Assembly (NCBI RefSeq): GCF_051014685.1
Contig: NW_027478388.1
Coordinates: forward strand, 2,405,180-2,469,179
Direction: 5' to 3'
Length of the DNA: 64,000 nucleotides
From: Ptiloglossa arizonensis
Lineage: Eukaryota > Arthropoda > Insecta > Hymenoptera > Colletidae
Below are positions 11,003 to 23,860 of this stretch, in pieces; positions within the stretch are counted from its first letter, which is position 1, and each line of letters begins with the position of its first letter. The notes beneath the pieces were generated by a model. That model did no database searches. It worked only from the letters and a program-made list of their open reading frames with translations, and was not told the origin of the DNA. The translations under genes and the position numbers were made by a program.

Positions 11003-14000
11003 CAAATACCCATATCTCGCGTACGGATTGACGAACTCGAGAAATTCCTGTTGCATCTGAAAGCAGAAACTCGCCCGATTACCATAGTACGTGTACTTTT
11101 CCCCTAGGCCATTCCAGTTACTGGTTTCGAGTATTAGTCATGCGAAAATTTTGATGGTTGCTCTACCATTCCTTAACTTCAAACTCCCATATCGCGCGAT
11201 CGGATTGACGAACTCGAGAAATTCCTGTTGCATCTGACAGCAGATACTTGCCTCATTACCGCGGTATGTGTATTTTTGCCCTAGGCCGTAGTAGTTATTG
11301 GTTTCGAGTATCAGACTTGCGAATATTTTGATGGTTGCTCAACCATTCCTTAACTTCAAACTCCAATATCTCGCGATCGGATTGACGAACTCGAGAAATT
11401 CCTGTTGCATCTGAAAGCAGAAACTCGCCCGATTACCACGGTATGTGTATTTTTGCCCTAGGCCATAGTAGTTATTGGTTTCGAGTATCAGACTTGCGAA
11501 AATTTTAATGGTTGCTCAACCATTCCTTAACTTCAAACTCCCATATCTCGCGGACGGATTGACCAACTCGAGAAATTCCGGTTGTACCTGAAAGCAGAAA
11601 CTCGCCCGATTATCACGGTATGTGTACTTTTCCCCTAGGCCATAGTAGTTATTGGTTTCGAGTATCAGACTTGCGAAATTTTGATGGTTTCTCAACCATT
11701 CCTTAACTTCAAACTCCCATATCTCACGAACGGATTGACGAACTCGAGAAATTCGAGTTGCATCTGAAAGCAGAACCTCGCCCGATTACCACAGTATGTG
11801 TACTTTTACCCTAGGCCATTCCACTTACTCGTTTCGAGTGTCAGACATGCGAAAATTTTGATGGTTGCTCAACAATTCCTTGACTTCAAACTCCCATATC
11901 TCGCGAAAGGATTAACGAACTCGAGAAATTCCTGTTGCATCTGAAAGCAGAATCTCTTCCGATTACAACGGTATGTGTCTTTTTCCCCTATGCCATAGTA
12001 GTTATTGGTTTGGAGTATCAGACTTGCGAAATTTTGATGGTTTCTCAACCATTCCTTGACTTCAAACTCCCATATCTCGCGAAAGGATTGACGAACTCGA
12101 GAAAATCCTGTTGCATCTGACAGCAGAAGCTCGCCCGATTACCGCGGTATGTGTATTTTTGTCCTAGGCCATAGTAGTTATTGGTTTCGAGTATCAGACT
12201 TGCGAAAATTTTGATGGTTTCTCAACCATTCCTTAACTTCAAACTCCCATATCTCGCGAACGGATTGACCAACTCGAGAAATTCCTGTTGCGTCTGAAAG
12301 GAGAAACTCGCCCGATTATCGCGGTATGTGTACTTTTCCCCTAGGCCATTCCAGTTATTTGTTTCGAATATCCGACATGCGAAAATTTTGATGGTTGCTC
12401 AACCATTCCTTAACTTCAAACTCCCATATCTCGCGAACGGATTGTCGAACTCGAGAAATTCCTGTTGCATCTGACAGCAGAATCGCGCCCGATTACAACG
12501 GTATGTGTATTTATGCCCTAGGCCATAGTAGTTATTGGTTTCGAGTATCAGACTTGCGAAATTTTGATGGTTTCTCAACCATTCCTTAACTTCAAATTCC
12601 CATATCTGGCGAACGGATTGACGAACTCGAGAACTTCCTGTTGCATCTGAAAGCAGAAACTCTCCCGATTACCACGGTATGTGTATTTTTCCCCTAGGCC
12701 ATTCCGGTTACTGGTTTCGAGTATCAGACATGCAAAAATTTTGATGGTTGCTCAACCATTCCTTAACTTCAAACTCCCATATCTCGCGAACGGATTGACC
12801 AACCCGAGAAATTCCTATTGCATCTGACAGCAGAAACTCGCCCGATTACCACGGTATGTGTATTTTTGCCCTCGGCCATTATAGTTATTGGTTTCGAGTA
12901 CCAGAATTGCGAAAATTTTGATGGTTTCTCAAGCATTCCTTAACTTCAAACTCCCATATCTCGCGAACGGACTGACGAACTCGAGAAATTCCTGTTGCAT
13001 CTGAAAGCGAGAAAGTCGCTCGATTACCACGGTATGTGTACTTTTACCCTAGGCCATTCCAGTTACTGGTTTCGAGGATCAGACATGCGAAGATTTTGAT
13101 GGTTGCTCAAACATTCCTTAACTTCGAACTCCCATATCTCGCGAACGGATTGTCGAACTCGAGAAATTCCTGTTGCATCTGAAAGCCGAAACTCGCACGA
13201 TTTTCACGGTATGTGTACTTTTCCCCTAGGCCATTCCAGTTATTTGTTTCGAATATCCGACATGCGAAAATTTTGATGGTTGCTCAACCATTCCTTAACT
13301 TCAAACACCCATATCTCGCGAACGGATTGTCGAACTCGAGAAATTCCTGTTGCACCTGAAAGCAGAAACTCGCCCGATTACCACGGTATGTGTAATTTTC
13401 CCCTAGGCCATTCCAGTTATTTGTTTCGAATATCAGACATGAGAAAATTTTGATGGTTTCTCAACCATTCCTTAACTTCAAATTCCCATATCTCGCGAAC
13501 GGATTGACGAACTCGAGAAATACCTGTTGCAGCTGAAAGCAGCATCTCTCCCGATTACAACAGTATGTGTATTTTTCCCCTCGGCCATTATAGTTATTGG
13601 TTTCGAGTACCAGACTTGCGAAAATTTTGATGGTTGCTCAACCATTCCTTAACTTCAAACTCCCATATCTCGCGAACGGATTGACCAACTCGAGAAATTC
13701 CTATTGCATCTGACAGCAGAAACTCGCCCTCTTAGAACGGTATGTGTACTTTTCCCCTAGGCCATTCCGGTTACTGGTTTCGAGTATCAGACATGCGAAA
13801 ATTTTGATGGTTGCTCAACCATTCCTTAACTTCAAACTCCCATATCTCGCGAACGGATTGTCGAACTCGAGAAATTCCTGTTGCATCTGACAGCAGAAAC
13901 TCGCCCGATTACGACGGTATGTGTATTTTTCCCCTCGGCCATTATAGTTATTGGTTTCGAGTACCAGACTTGCGAAAATTTTGATGGTTGCTCAACCATT

Positions 14001-14179
14001 CCTTAACTTCAAACTCCGATATCTCGCGAACGGATTGACGAACTCGAGAAATTCCTGTTGCATCTGAAAGCAGAAACTCGCCCGATTACCACGGTATGTG
14101 TACTTCTACCCTAGGCCATTCCAGTTACTGGTTTCGAGGATCAGACGTGCGAAAATTTTGATGGTTTCTCAACCATTCC
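11003..14179 (+). repeat. Loosely organised type A/B/C monomers
   Basis: About 18 monomers with weak higher-order order. Local echoes exist at five monomers (TTCGAATATCCGACATG near 12.36 and 13.24 kb) and six monomers (CCATTCCGGTTACTGG near 12.70 and 13.76 kb). Some units near 11.2 and 11.37 kb have CGATCGG in place of CGAACGG. Near 13.0 kb one monomer has an extra base (GAAAGCGAGAAAG). No other feature seen. Confidence 0.75.
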
Positions 14180-15769
14180 TTAACTTCAAATTCCCATATC
14201 TCGCGAACGGATTGACGAAATCGAGAAATTCCTGTTGCATCTGAAAGCAGAATCTCTCCCGATTACAACGGTATGTGTATCTTTCCCCTAGGCCATTATA
14301 GTTATTGGTTTCGAGTACAAGACTTGCGAAAATTTTGATGGTTTCTCAACCATTCCTTAACTTCAAACTCGCATATCTCGCGAACGGATTGAACAACTCG
14401 AGAAATTCCTGTTGCACCTGAAAGCAGAAACTCGCCCGATTACCACGGTATGTGTATTTTTGCCCTAGGCCATAGTAGTTATTGGTTTCGCGTATCAGAC
14501 TTGCGAAAATTTTGATGGTTTCTCAACCATTCCTTAACTTCAAACTCCCATATTTCGCGAACGGATTGACCAACTAGAGAAATTCCTGTTGCACCTGATA
14601 GCAGAAACTCGCCCGATTACCACGGTATGTGTAATTTTCCCCTAGGCCATTCCAGTTATTTGTTTCGAGTATCATACGTGCGAAAATTTTGATGGTTGCT
14701 CAACCATTCCTTAACTTCAAACTCCCATATCTCGCGAACTGATTGTCGAACTCAAGAAATTCCTGTTGCATCTGACAGCAGAATCGCTCCCGATTACAAC
14801 GGTATGTGTATTTTAGCCCTAGGCCATAGTAGTTAGTGGTTTCGAGTATCAGAATTGAGATGTTTTGATGGTTTCTCAACCATTCCTTAACTTCAAATTC
14901 CCATATCTCGCGAACGGATAGACGAACTCGAGAAATTCCTGCTGCATCTGAAAGCAGAAACTCTCCCGATTACAACGGTATGTGTATTTCTCCCCTAGGC
15001 CATTATAGTTATTGGTTTCGAGTACCAGACTTGCGAAAATTTTGATGGTTTCTCAACCATTCCTTAACCTCAAACTCCCATATCTCGCGAACGGATTGAA
15101 CAACTCGAGAAATTCCTGTTGCATCTGACAGCAGAGACTCGCCCGTTTACAACGGTATGTGTATTTTTTCCCTAGGCCATAGCAGTTATTGGTTTCGAGT
15201 ATTAGACTTGCGAAATTTTGATGGTTTCTCAACCATTCCTTAACATCAAATTCCCATATCTCGCGAACGGATAGACGAACTCGAGAAATTCCTGTTGCAT
15301 CTGAAAGCAGAATCTCTCCCGATTACAACGGTATGTGTATTTTTGCCCTAGGCCATAGCAGTTATTGGTTTCGAGTACCATACTTGCGAAAATTTTGATG
15401 GTTTCTCAACCATTCCTTAACTTCAAACTCCCATATCTCGCGAACGGATTGACCAACTCGAGAAACTCCTGTTGCATCTGAAAGCAGAAACTCTCCCGAT
15501 TACAACGGTATGTGTATCTTTCCCCTAAGCCATTATAGTTGTTGGTTTCGATTACCAGACTTGAGAAAATTTTGATGGTTTCTCAACCATTCCTTAACTT
15601 CAAACTCCCATATCTCGCGAACGGATTGTCGAACTCGAGAAATTCCTGTTGCATCTGACAGCAGAAACTCGCCCGATTACCACGGTATCTGTATTTTTGC
15701 CTTAGGCCATAGTAGTTATTGGTTCCGAGTATCAGACTTGCGAAATTTTGATGGTTTCTCAACCATTCC
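14180..15769 (+). repeat. 9-monomer unit, copy 1 (1,590 bp)
   Basis: This matches the next 1.5 kb at an offset of 1,590 bp, falling to about 1,588 after a small deletion in copy 2. Markers are GACGAAATCGAG at 14,2xx and 15,8xx, CAACTAGAGAAATTCC near 14,571 and 16,161, CAGAATTGAGATG or GCGATG near 14.85 and 16.44 kb, and TATAGTTGTTGG or its GCTGTTGG form near 15.53 and 17.12 kb. The last monomer of the unit does not match. Confidence 0.85.
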
Positions 15770-17240
15770 TTAACTTCAAATTCCCATATCTCGCGAACGG
15801 ATTGACGAAATCGAGAAATTCCTGTTGCATCTGAAAGCAGAATCTCTCCCGATTACAACGGTATGTGTATCTTTCCCCTAGGCCATTATAGTTATTGGTT
15901 TCGAGTACAAGACTTGCGAAAATTTTGATGGTTTCTCAACCATTCCTTAACTTCAAACTCGCATATCTCGCGAACGGATTGAACAACTCGAGAAATTCCT
16001 GTTGCACCTGAAAGCAGAAACTCGCCCGATTACCACGGTATGTGTATTTTTGCCCTAGGCCATAGTAGTTATTGGTTTCGCGTATCAGACTTGCGAAAAT
16101 TTTGATGGTTTCTCAACCATTCCTTAACTTCAAACTCCCATATCTCGCGAACGGATTGACCAACTAGAGAAATTCCTGTTGCACCTGAAAGCAGAAACTC
16201 GCCCGATTACCACGGTATGTGTAATTTTCCCCTAGGCCATTCCAGTTATTTGTTTCGAGTATCAGACGTGCGAAAATTTTGATGGTTGCTCAACCATTCC
16301 TTAACTTCAAACTCCCATATCTCGCGAACTGATTGTCGAACTCAAGAAATTCCTATTGCATCTGACAGCAGAATCGCTCCCGATTACAACGGTATGTGTA
16401 TTTTAGCCCTAGGCCATAGTAGTTAGTGGTTTCGAGTATCAGAATTGCGATGTTTTGATGGTTTCTCAACCATTCCTTAACTTCAAATTCCCATATCTCG
16501 CGAACGGATTGACGAACTCGAGAAATTCCTGCTGCATCTGAAAGCAGAAACTCTCCCGATTACAACGGTATGTGTATTTCTCCCCTAGGCCATTATAGTT
16601 ATTGGTTTCGAGTACCAGACTTGCGAAAATTTTGATGGTTTCTCAACCATTCCTTAACCTCAAACTCCCATATCTCGCGAACGGATTGACCAACTCGAGA
16701 TTCCTGTTGCATCTGACAGAAGAAACTCGCCCGTTTACAACGGTATGTGTATTTAGTCCCTAGGCCATAGCAGTTATTGGTTTCGAGTATTAGACTTGCG
16801 AAATTTTGATGGTTTCTCAACCATTCCTTAATATCAAATTCCCATATCTCGCGAACGGATAGACGAACTCGAGAAATTCCTGTTGCATCTGATAGCAGAA
16901 ACTCTCCCGATTACAACGGTATGTGTATTTTTGCCCTAGGCCATAGCAGTTATTGGTTTCGAGTACCAGACTTGCGAAAATTTTGATGGTTTCTCAACCA
17001 CTCCTTAACTTCAAACTCCCATATCTCGCGAACGGATTGACCAACTCGAGAAATTCCTGTTGCATCGGAAAGCAGAAACTCTCCCGATTACAACGGTATG
17101 TGTATCTTTCCCCTAGGCCATTATAGCTGTTGGTTTCGATTACCAGACTTGCGAAAATTTTGATGGTTTCTCAACCATTCCTTAACTTCAAACTCCCATA
17201 TCTCGCGAACGGATTGTCGAACTCGAGAAATTCCTGTTGC
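15770..17240 (+). repeat. 9-monomer unit, copy 2
   Basis: Second tandem copy. Near 16,697 it has lost three bases after CTCGAG (CTCGAGATTCCTG), which gives one short monomer. The copy decays near 17.24 kb, where the partner monomer carries CACGGTATCTG and this one AACGGTATGTG. Confidence 0.83.
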
Positions 17241-19089
17241 ATCTGACAGCAGAATCTCGCCCGATTACAACGGTATGTGTATTTTTGCCCTAGGCCATAG
17301 TAGTTATTGGTTTCGGGTATCAGACTTGCGAAAATTTTGATGGTTTCTCAACCATTCCTTAACTTCAAACTCCATATCTCGCGAACGGATTGACCAACTA
17401 GAGAAATTCCTGTTGCACCTGAAAGCAGAAACTCGCCCGATTACCACGGTATGTGTACTTTTCCCCTAGGCCATTCCAGTTATTTGTTTCGAGTATCAGA
17501 CGTGCGAAAATTTTGATGGTTGCTCAACCATTCCTTAACTTCAAACTCCCATATCTCGCGAACGGATTGTGGAACTCGAGAAATTCCTGTTGCATCTGAC
17601 AGCAGAATCGCGCCCGATTACAACGGTATGTGTATTTCTCCCCTAGGCCATTATAGTTATTAGTTTCGAGTACCAGACTTGCGAAAATTTTGATGGTTTC
17701 TCAACCATTCCTTAACCTCAAACTCCCATATCTCGCGAACGGATTGACCAAATCGAGAAATTACTGTTGCATCTGACAGCAGAAACTCGCCCGTTTACAA
17801 CGGTATGTGTATTTTTGCCCAGGGCCATAGTAGTTATTGGTTTCGAGTATCAAACTTGCGAAATTTTGATGGTTTCTCAACCATTCCTTAACATCAAATT
17901 CCCATATTTCGCGTACGGATTGACGAACTCGAGAAATTCCTGTTGCATCAGAAAGCAGAATCTCTTCCGATTACAACGGTTTGTGTATTTTTGCCCTAGG
18001 CCATAGTGGTTATTGGTTTCGAGTATCAGACTTGCGAAAATTGTGATGGTTTCTGAACCATTCCTTAACTTCAAACTCCCATATCTCGCTAACGGATAGT
18101 CGAACTCGAGAAATTCCTGTTGCATCTGACAGCAGAATCGCTCCCGATTACAACGGTATGTGTATTTTAGCCCTTGGCCACAGTAGTTAGTGGTTTCGAG
18201 TATCAGATGTGCGAAAATTTTGATGGTTGCTCAACCATTCCTTAACTTCAAACTCCCATATCTCGCGAACGGATTGACCAACTCGAGAAATTCCTGTTGC
18301 ATCTGACAGCAGAAACTCGCCCGTTTACAACGGTATGTGTATTTTTGCCCAGGGCCATAGTAGTTATTGGTTTCGAGTATCAGACTTGCGAAATTTTGAT
18401 GGTTTCTCAAGCATTCCTGAAACATCAAATTCCCATATCTCGCGAACGGATTGACGAAATCGAGAAATTGCTGTTGCATCTGAAAGCAGAATCTCTCCCG
18501 ATTACAACGGTTTGTGTATTTTTGCCCTAGGCCATAGTTGTTATTGGTTTCGAGTATCAGAATTGCGATATTTTGATGGTTTCTCAACCATTCCTTAACT
18601 TCAAATTCCTATATCTCGCGAACGGATTGACGAACTCGAGAAATTCCTGTTGCATCTGAAAGCAGAAACTCTCCCGATTACAACGGTATGTGTATTTCTC
18701 CCCTAGGCCATTATAGTTATTGGTTTCGAGTACCAGACTTGCGAAAATTTTGATGGTTTCTCAACCATTCCTTAACCTCAAACTCCCATATCTCGCGAAC
18801 GGATTGACCAACACGAGAAATTCCTGTTGCATCTGACAGCAGAAACTCGCCCGATGACCACGGTATCTGTATTTTTGCCCTAGGCCATAGTAGTTATTGG
18901 TTTCGAGTATCAGACTTGCGAAATTTTGACGGTTTCTCAACCATTCCTTAACTTCAAACTCCCATATCTCGCGAATGGATTGACCAACTCGAGAAATTCC
19001 TGTTGCATCTGAAAGCAGAAACTCGCCCGATTACCACGGTATGTGTACTTTTCCCCTAGGCCATTCCAGTAATTTGTTTCGAGTATCAA
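17241..19089 (+). repeat. Lead-in monomers related to the 19-31 kb higher-order repeat
   Basis: About 10 monomers. The part 18231-18587 matches 20527-20880 at an offset of 2,296 bp (13 monomers). The part from 18.6 kb onward matches 22.13-23.05 kb at an offset of 3,533 bp (20 monomers), which continues into the next block. Rare variants include CCCAGGGCCATAG in place of CCCTAGGCCATAG and CCTGAAACATC in place of CCTTAACTTC. Confidence 0.75.
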
Positions 19090-22000
19090 ACATGCGAAAA
19101 TTTTGATGGTTGCTCAACCATTCCTTAACTTCAAACTCCCATATCTCGCGAACGGATTGTCGAACTCGAGATATTCCTGTTGCATCTGACAGCAGAATCT
19201 CGCCCGATTACATAGGTATGTGTATTTTTGCCCTAGGCCATTGTAGTTATTGGTTTCGGGTATCAGACTTGCGAAAATTTTGATGGTTTCTCAACCATTC
19301 CTGAACTTCAAACTCCCATATCTCGCGAACGGATTGACCAACTAGAGAAATTCCTGTTGCACCTGAAAGCAGAAATACGCCCGATTACCACGGTATGTGT
19401 ACTTTTCCCCTGGGCCATAGCAGTTACTGGTTTCGAGTACCAGACTTGCGAAAATTTTGATGGTTTCTCAACCATTCCTTAACCTCAAACTCCCATATCT
19501 CGCGAACGGATTGACCAACTAGAGAAATTCCTGTTGCATCTGACAGCATAAACTCGCCCGATTACAACGGTATGTGTATTTTAGCCCTTGGCCATAGTAG
19601 TTAGTGGTTTCGAGTATCAGAATTGCGATATTTTGAAGGTTTCTCAACCATTCCTTAACTTCAAATTCCCATATCTCGCGAACGGATTGACTAACTCGAG
19701 AAATTCTTGTTGCATCTGACAGCATAAACTCGCCCGATTACAACGGTATGTGTATTTTAGCCCTTGGCCATAGTAGTTAGTGGTTTCGAGTATCAGAATT
19801 GCGATATTTTGAAGGTTTCTCAACCATTCCTTAACTTCAAATTCCCATATCTCGCGAACGGATTGACGAAATCGAGAAATTCCTGTTGCATCTGAAAGCA
19901 GAATCTCTCCCGATTACAACGGTATGTGTATTTTTCCCCTAGGCCATTATAGTTATTGGTTTCGAGTACCAGACTTGCGAAAATATTGATGGTTTCTCAA
20001 CCATTCCTTAACCTCAAACTCCCATACCTCGCGAACGGATTGACCAAATCGAGAAATTACTGTTGCATCTGACAGCAGAAACTCGCCCGTTTACAACGGT
20101 ATGTGTATTTTTGCCCAGGGCCATAGTAGTTATTGGTTTCGAGTATCAAACTTGCGAAATTTTGATGGTTTCTCAACCATTCCTTAACGTCAAATTCCCA
20201 TAGTTCGCGAACGGATTGACGAACTCGAGAAATTCCTGTTGCATCTGAAAGCAGAATCTCTCCCGATTACAACGGTTTGTGTATTTTTGCCCTAGGCCAT
20301 AGTGGTTATTGGTTTCGAGTATCAGACTTGCGAAAATTGTGATGGTTTCTGAACCATTCCTTAACTTCAAACTCCCATATCTCGCTAACGGATAGTCGAA
20401 CTCGAGAAATTCCTGTTGCATCTGACAGCAGAATCGCTCCCGATTACAACGGTATGTGTATTTTAGCCCTTGGCCATAGTAGTTAGTGGTTTCGAGTATC
20501 AGACGTGCGAAAATTTTGATGGTTGCTCAACCATTTCTTAACTTCAAACTCCCATATCTCGCGAACGGATTGACCAACTCGAGAAATTCCTGTTGCATCT
20601 GACAGCAGAAACTCGCCCGTTTACAACGGTATGTGTATTTTTGCCCAGGGCCATAGTAGTTATTGGTTTCGAGTATCAGACTTGCGAAATTTTGATGGTT
20701 TCTCAACCATTCCTGAAACATCAAATTCCCATATCTCGCGAACGGATTGACGAAATCGAGAAATTGCTGTTGCATCTGAAAGCAGAATCTCTCCCGATTA
20801 CAACGGTTTGTGTATTTTTGCCCTAGGCCATAGTTGTTATTGGTTTCGAGTATCAGACTTGCGAAAATTGTGATGGTTTCTGAACCATTCCTTAACTTCA
20901 AACTCCCATATCTCGCGAACGGATAGTCGAACTCGAGAAATTCCTGTTGCATCTGACAGCAGAATCGCTCCCGATTACAACGGTATGTGTATTTTAGCCC
21001 TTGGCCATGGTAGTTAGTGGTTTCGAGTATCAGAATTGCGATATTTTGATGGTTTCTCAACCATTCCTTGACTTCAAATTCCCATATCTCGCGAGCGGAT
21101 TGACGAACTCGAGAAATTTCTGTTGCATCTGAAAGCAGAAACTCTCCCGATTACAACGGTATGTGTATTTCTCCCCTAGGCCATTATAGTTATTGGTTTC
21201 GAGTACCAGACTTGCGAAAATTTTGATGGTTTCTCAACCATTCCTTAATCTCAAACTCCCATATCTCGCGAACGGATTGACCAACTCGAGAAATTCCTGT
21301 TGCATCTGACAGCAGAAACTCTCCCGATTACCACGGTATGTGTATTTTTGCCCTAGGCCATAGCAGTTATTGGTTTCGAGTATCAGAATTGCGATGTTTT
21401 GATGGTTTCTCAACCATTCCTTAACTTCAAATTCCCATATCTCGCGAACGGATTGACGAACTCGAGAAATTCCTGTTGCATCTGAAAGCAGAAACTCTCC
21501 CGATTACAACGGTATGTGTATTTCTCCCCTAGGCCATTATAGTTATTGGTTTCGAGTACCAGACTTGCGAAAATTTTGATGGTTTCTCAACCATTCCTTA
21601 ACCTCAAACTCCCATATCTCGCGAACGGATTGAACATCTCGAGAAATTCCTGTTGCATCTGACAGCAGAATCTCTCCCGATTACAACGGTATGTGTATTT
21701 TTGCCCTAGGCCATAGCAGTTATTGGTTTCGAGTACCAGACTTGCGAAAATTTTGATGGTTTCTCAACCATTCCTTAACTTCAAACTCCCATATCTTGCG
21801 AACGGATTGACCAACTCGAGAAATTCCTGTTGCATCTGAAAGCAGAAACTCTCCCGATTACAGCGGTATGTGTATCTTTCCCCTAGGCTATTATAGTTGT
21901 TGGTTTCGAGTACCAGACTTGAGAAAATTTTGATGGTTTCTCAACCATTCCTTAACTTCAATCTCCCATATCTCGCGAACGGATTGTCGAACTCGAGAAA

Positions 22001-23860
22001 TTCCTGTTGCATGTGACAGCAGAAACTCGCCCGATTACCACGGTATCTGTATTTTTGCCTTAGGCCATAGTAGTTATTGGTTTCGAGTATCAGACTTGCG
22101 ATATTTTGATGGTTTCTCAACCATTCCTTAACTTCAAATTCCTATATCTCGCGAACGGATTGACGAACTCGAGAAATTCCTGTTGCATCTGAAAGCAGAA
22201 ACTCTCCCGATTACAACGGTATGTGTATTTCTCCCCTAGGCCATTATAGTTATTGGTTTCGAGTACCAGACTTGCGAAAATTTTGATGGTTTCTCAACCA
22301 TTCCTTAACCTCAAACTCCCATATCTCGCGAACGGGTTGACCAACTCGAGAAATTCCTGTTGCATCTGACAGCAGAAACTCGCCCGATTACCACGGTATC
22401 TGTATTTTTGCCCTAGGCCATAGTAGTTATTGGTTTCGAGTATCAGACTTGCGAAATTTTGACGGTTTCTCAACCATTCCTTAACTTCAAACTCCCATAT
22501 CTCGCGAATGGATTGACCAACTCGAGAAATTCCTGTTGCATCTGAAAGCAGAAACTCGCCCGATTACCACGGTATGTGTACTTTTCCCCTAGGCCATTCC
22601 AGTAATTTGTTTCGAGTATCAAACATGCGAAAATTTTGATGGTTGCTCAACCATTCCTTAACTTCAAACTCCCATATCTCGCGAACGGATTGTCGAACTC
22701 GAGATATTCCTGTTGCATCTGACAGCAGAATCTCGCCCGATTACATAGGTATGTGTATTTTTGCCCTAGGCCATTGTAGTTATTGGTTTCGGGTATCAGA
22801 CTTGCGAAAATTTTGATGGTTTCTCAACCATTCCTTAACTTCAAACTCCCATATCTCGCGAACGGATTAACCAACTAGAGAAATTCCTGTTGCACCTGAA
22901 AGCAGAAATACGCCCGATTACCACGGTATGTGTACTTTTCCCCTGGGCCATAGCAGTTACTGGTTTCGAGTACCAGACTTGCGAAAATTTTGATGGTTTC
23001 TCAACCATTCCTTAACCTCAAACTCCCATATCTCGCGAACGGATTGACCAACTAGAGAAATTCCTGTTGCACCTGAAAGCAGAAACTCTCCCGATTACAA
23101 CGGTATGTGTATTTCTCCCCTAGGCCATTATAGTTATTGGTTTCGAGTACCAGACTTGCGAAAATTTTGATGGTTTCTCAACCATTCCTTAACCTCAAAC
23201 TCCCATATCTCGCGAACGGATTGACCAACTCGAGAAATTCCTGTTGCATCTGACAGCAGAAACTCGCCCGTTTACAACGGTATGTGTATTTTTGCCCAGG
23301 GCCATAGTAGTTATTGGTTTCGAGTATCAGACTTGCGAAATTTTGATGGTTTCTCAACCATTCCTTAACTTCAAATTCCCATATCTCGCGAACGGATTGA
23401 CTAACTCGAGAAATTCTTGTTGCATCTGACAGCATAAACTCGCCCGATTACAACGGTATGTGTATTTTAGCCCTTGGCCATAGTAGTTAGTGGTTTCGAG
23501 TATCAGAATTGCGATATTTTGAAGGTTTCTCAACCATGCCTTAACTTCAAATTCCCATATCTCGCGAACGGATTGACGAAATCGAGAAATTCCTGTTGCA
23601 TCTGAAAGCAGAATCTCTCCCGATTACAACGGTATGTGTATTTTTCCCCTTGGCCATTATAGTTATTGGTTTCGAGTACCAGGTTTGCGAAAATTTTGAT
23701 GGTTTCTCAACCATTCCTTAACTTCAAACTCCCATATCTCGCGAACGAATTAACCAACTCGGGAAATTCCTGTTGCATCTGAAAGCAGAAACTCGCCCGA
23801 TTACCTCGGTATGTGTACTTTTCCCCTAGGCCATTCCAGTTACTGGTTTCGAGTATCAGA
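19090..23860 (+). repeat. Higher-order repeat M, copy 1 (27 monomers, about 4.77 kb)
   Basis: The largest clear higher-order unit in the window. Its start matches 23860 onward at an offset of 4,770 bp; its second half matches 25,070-28,130 at 4,239 bp. Markers are TTACATAGGTATG at about 19,208 and 23,978, CCAAATCGAGAAATTACTG near 20,044 and 24,814, GAACATCTCGAG at 21,632 and 25,871, and CGAATGGATTGACC near 22.5 and 26.74 kb. Few substitutions separate the copies, so the duplication looks recent. Confidence 0.87.

Noticed and set aside
20527..21060. Protein-coding gene in the longest minus-strand open frame, and the many 60-125 residue frames elsewhere
   Set aside because: All are translations of the same tandem monomer. 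They start and stop wherever a point change makes or removes a codon, have opposite-strand equivalents, and end when a 176 bp unit shifts the frame. No domain or codon bias supports a gene.
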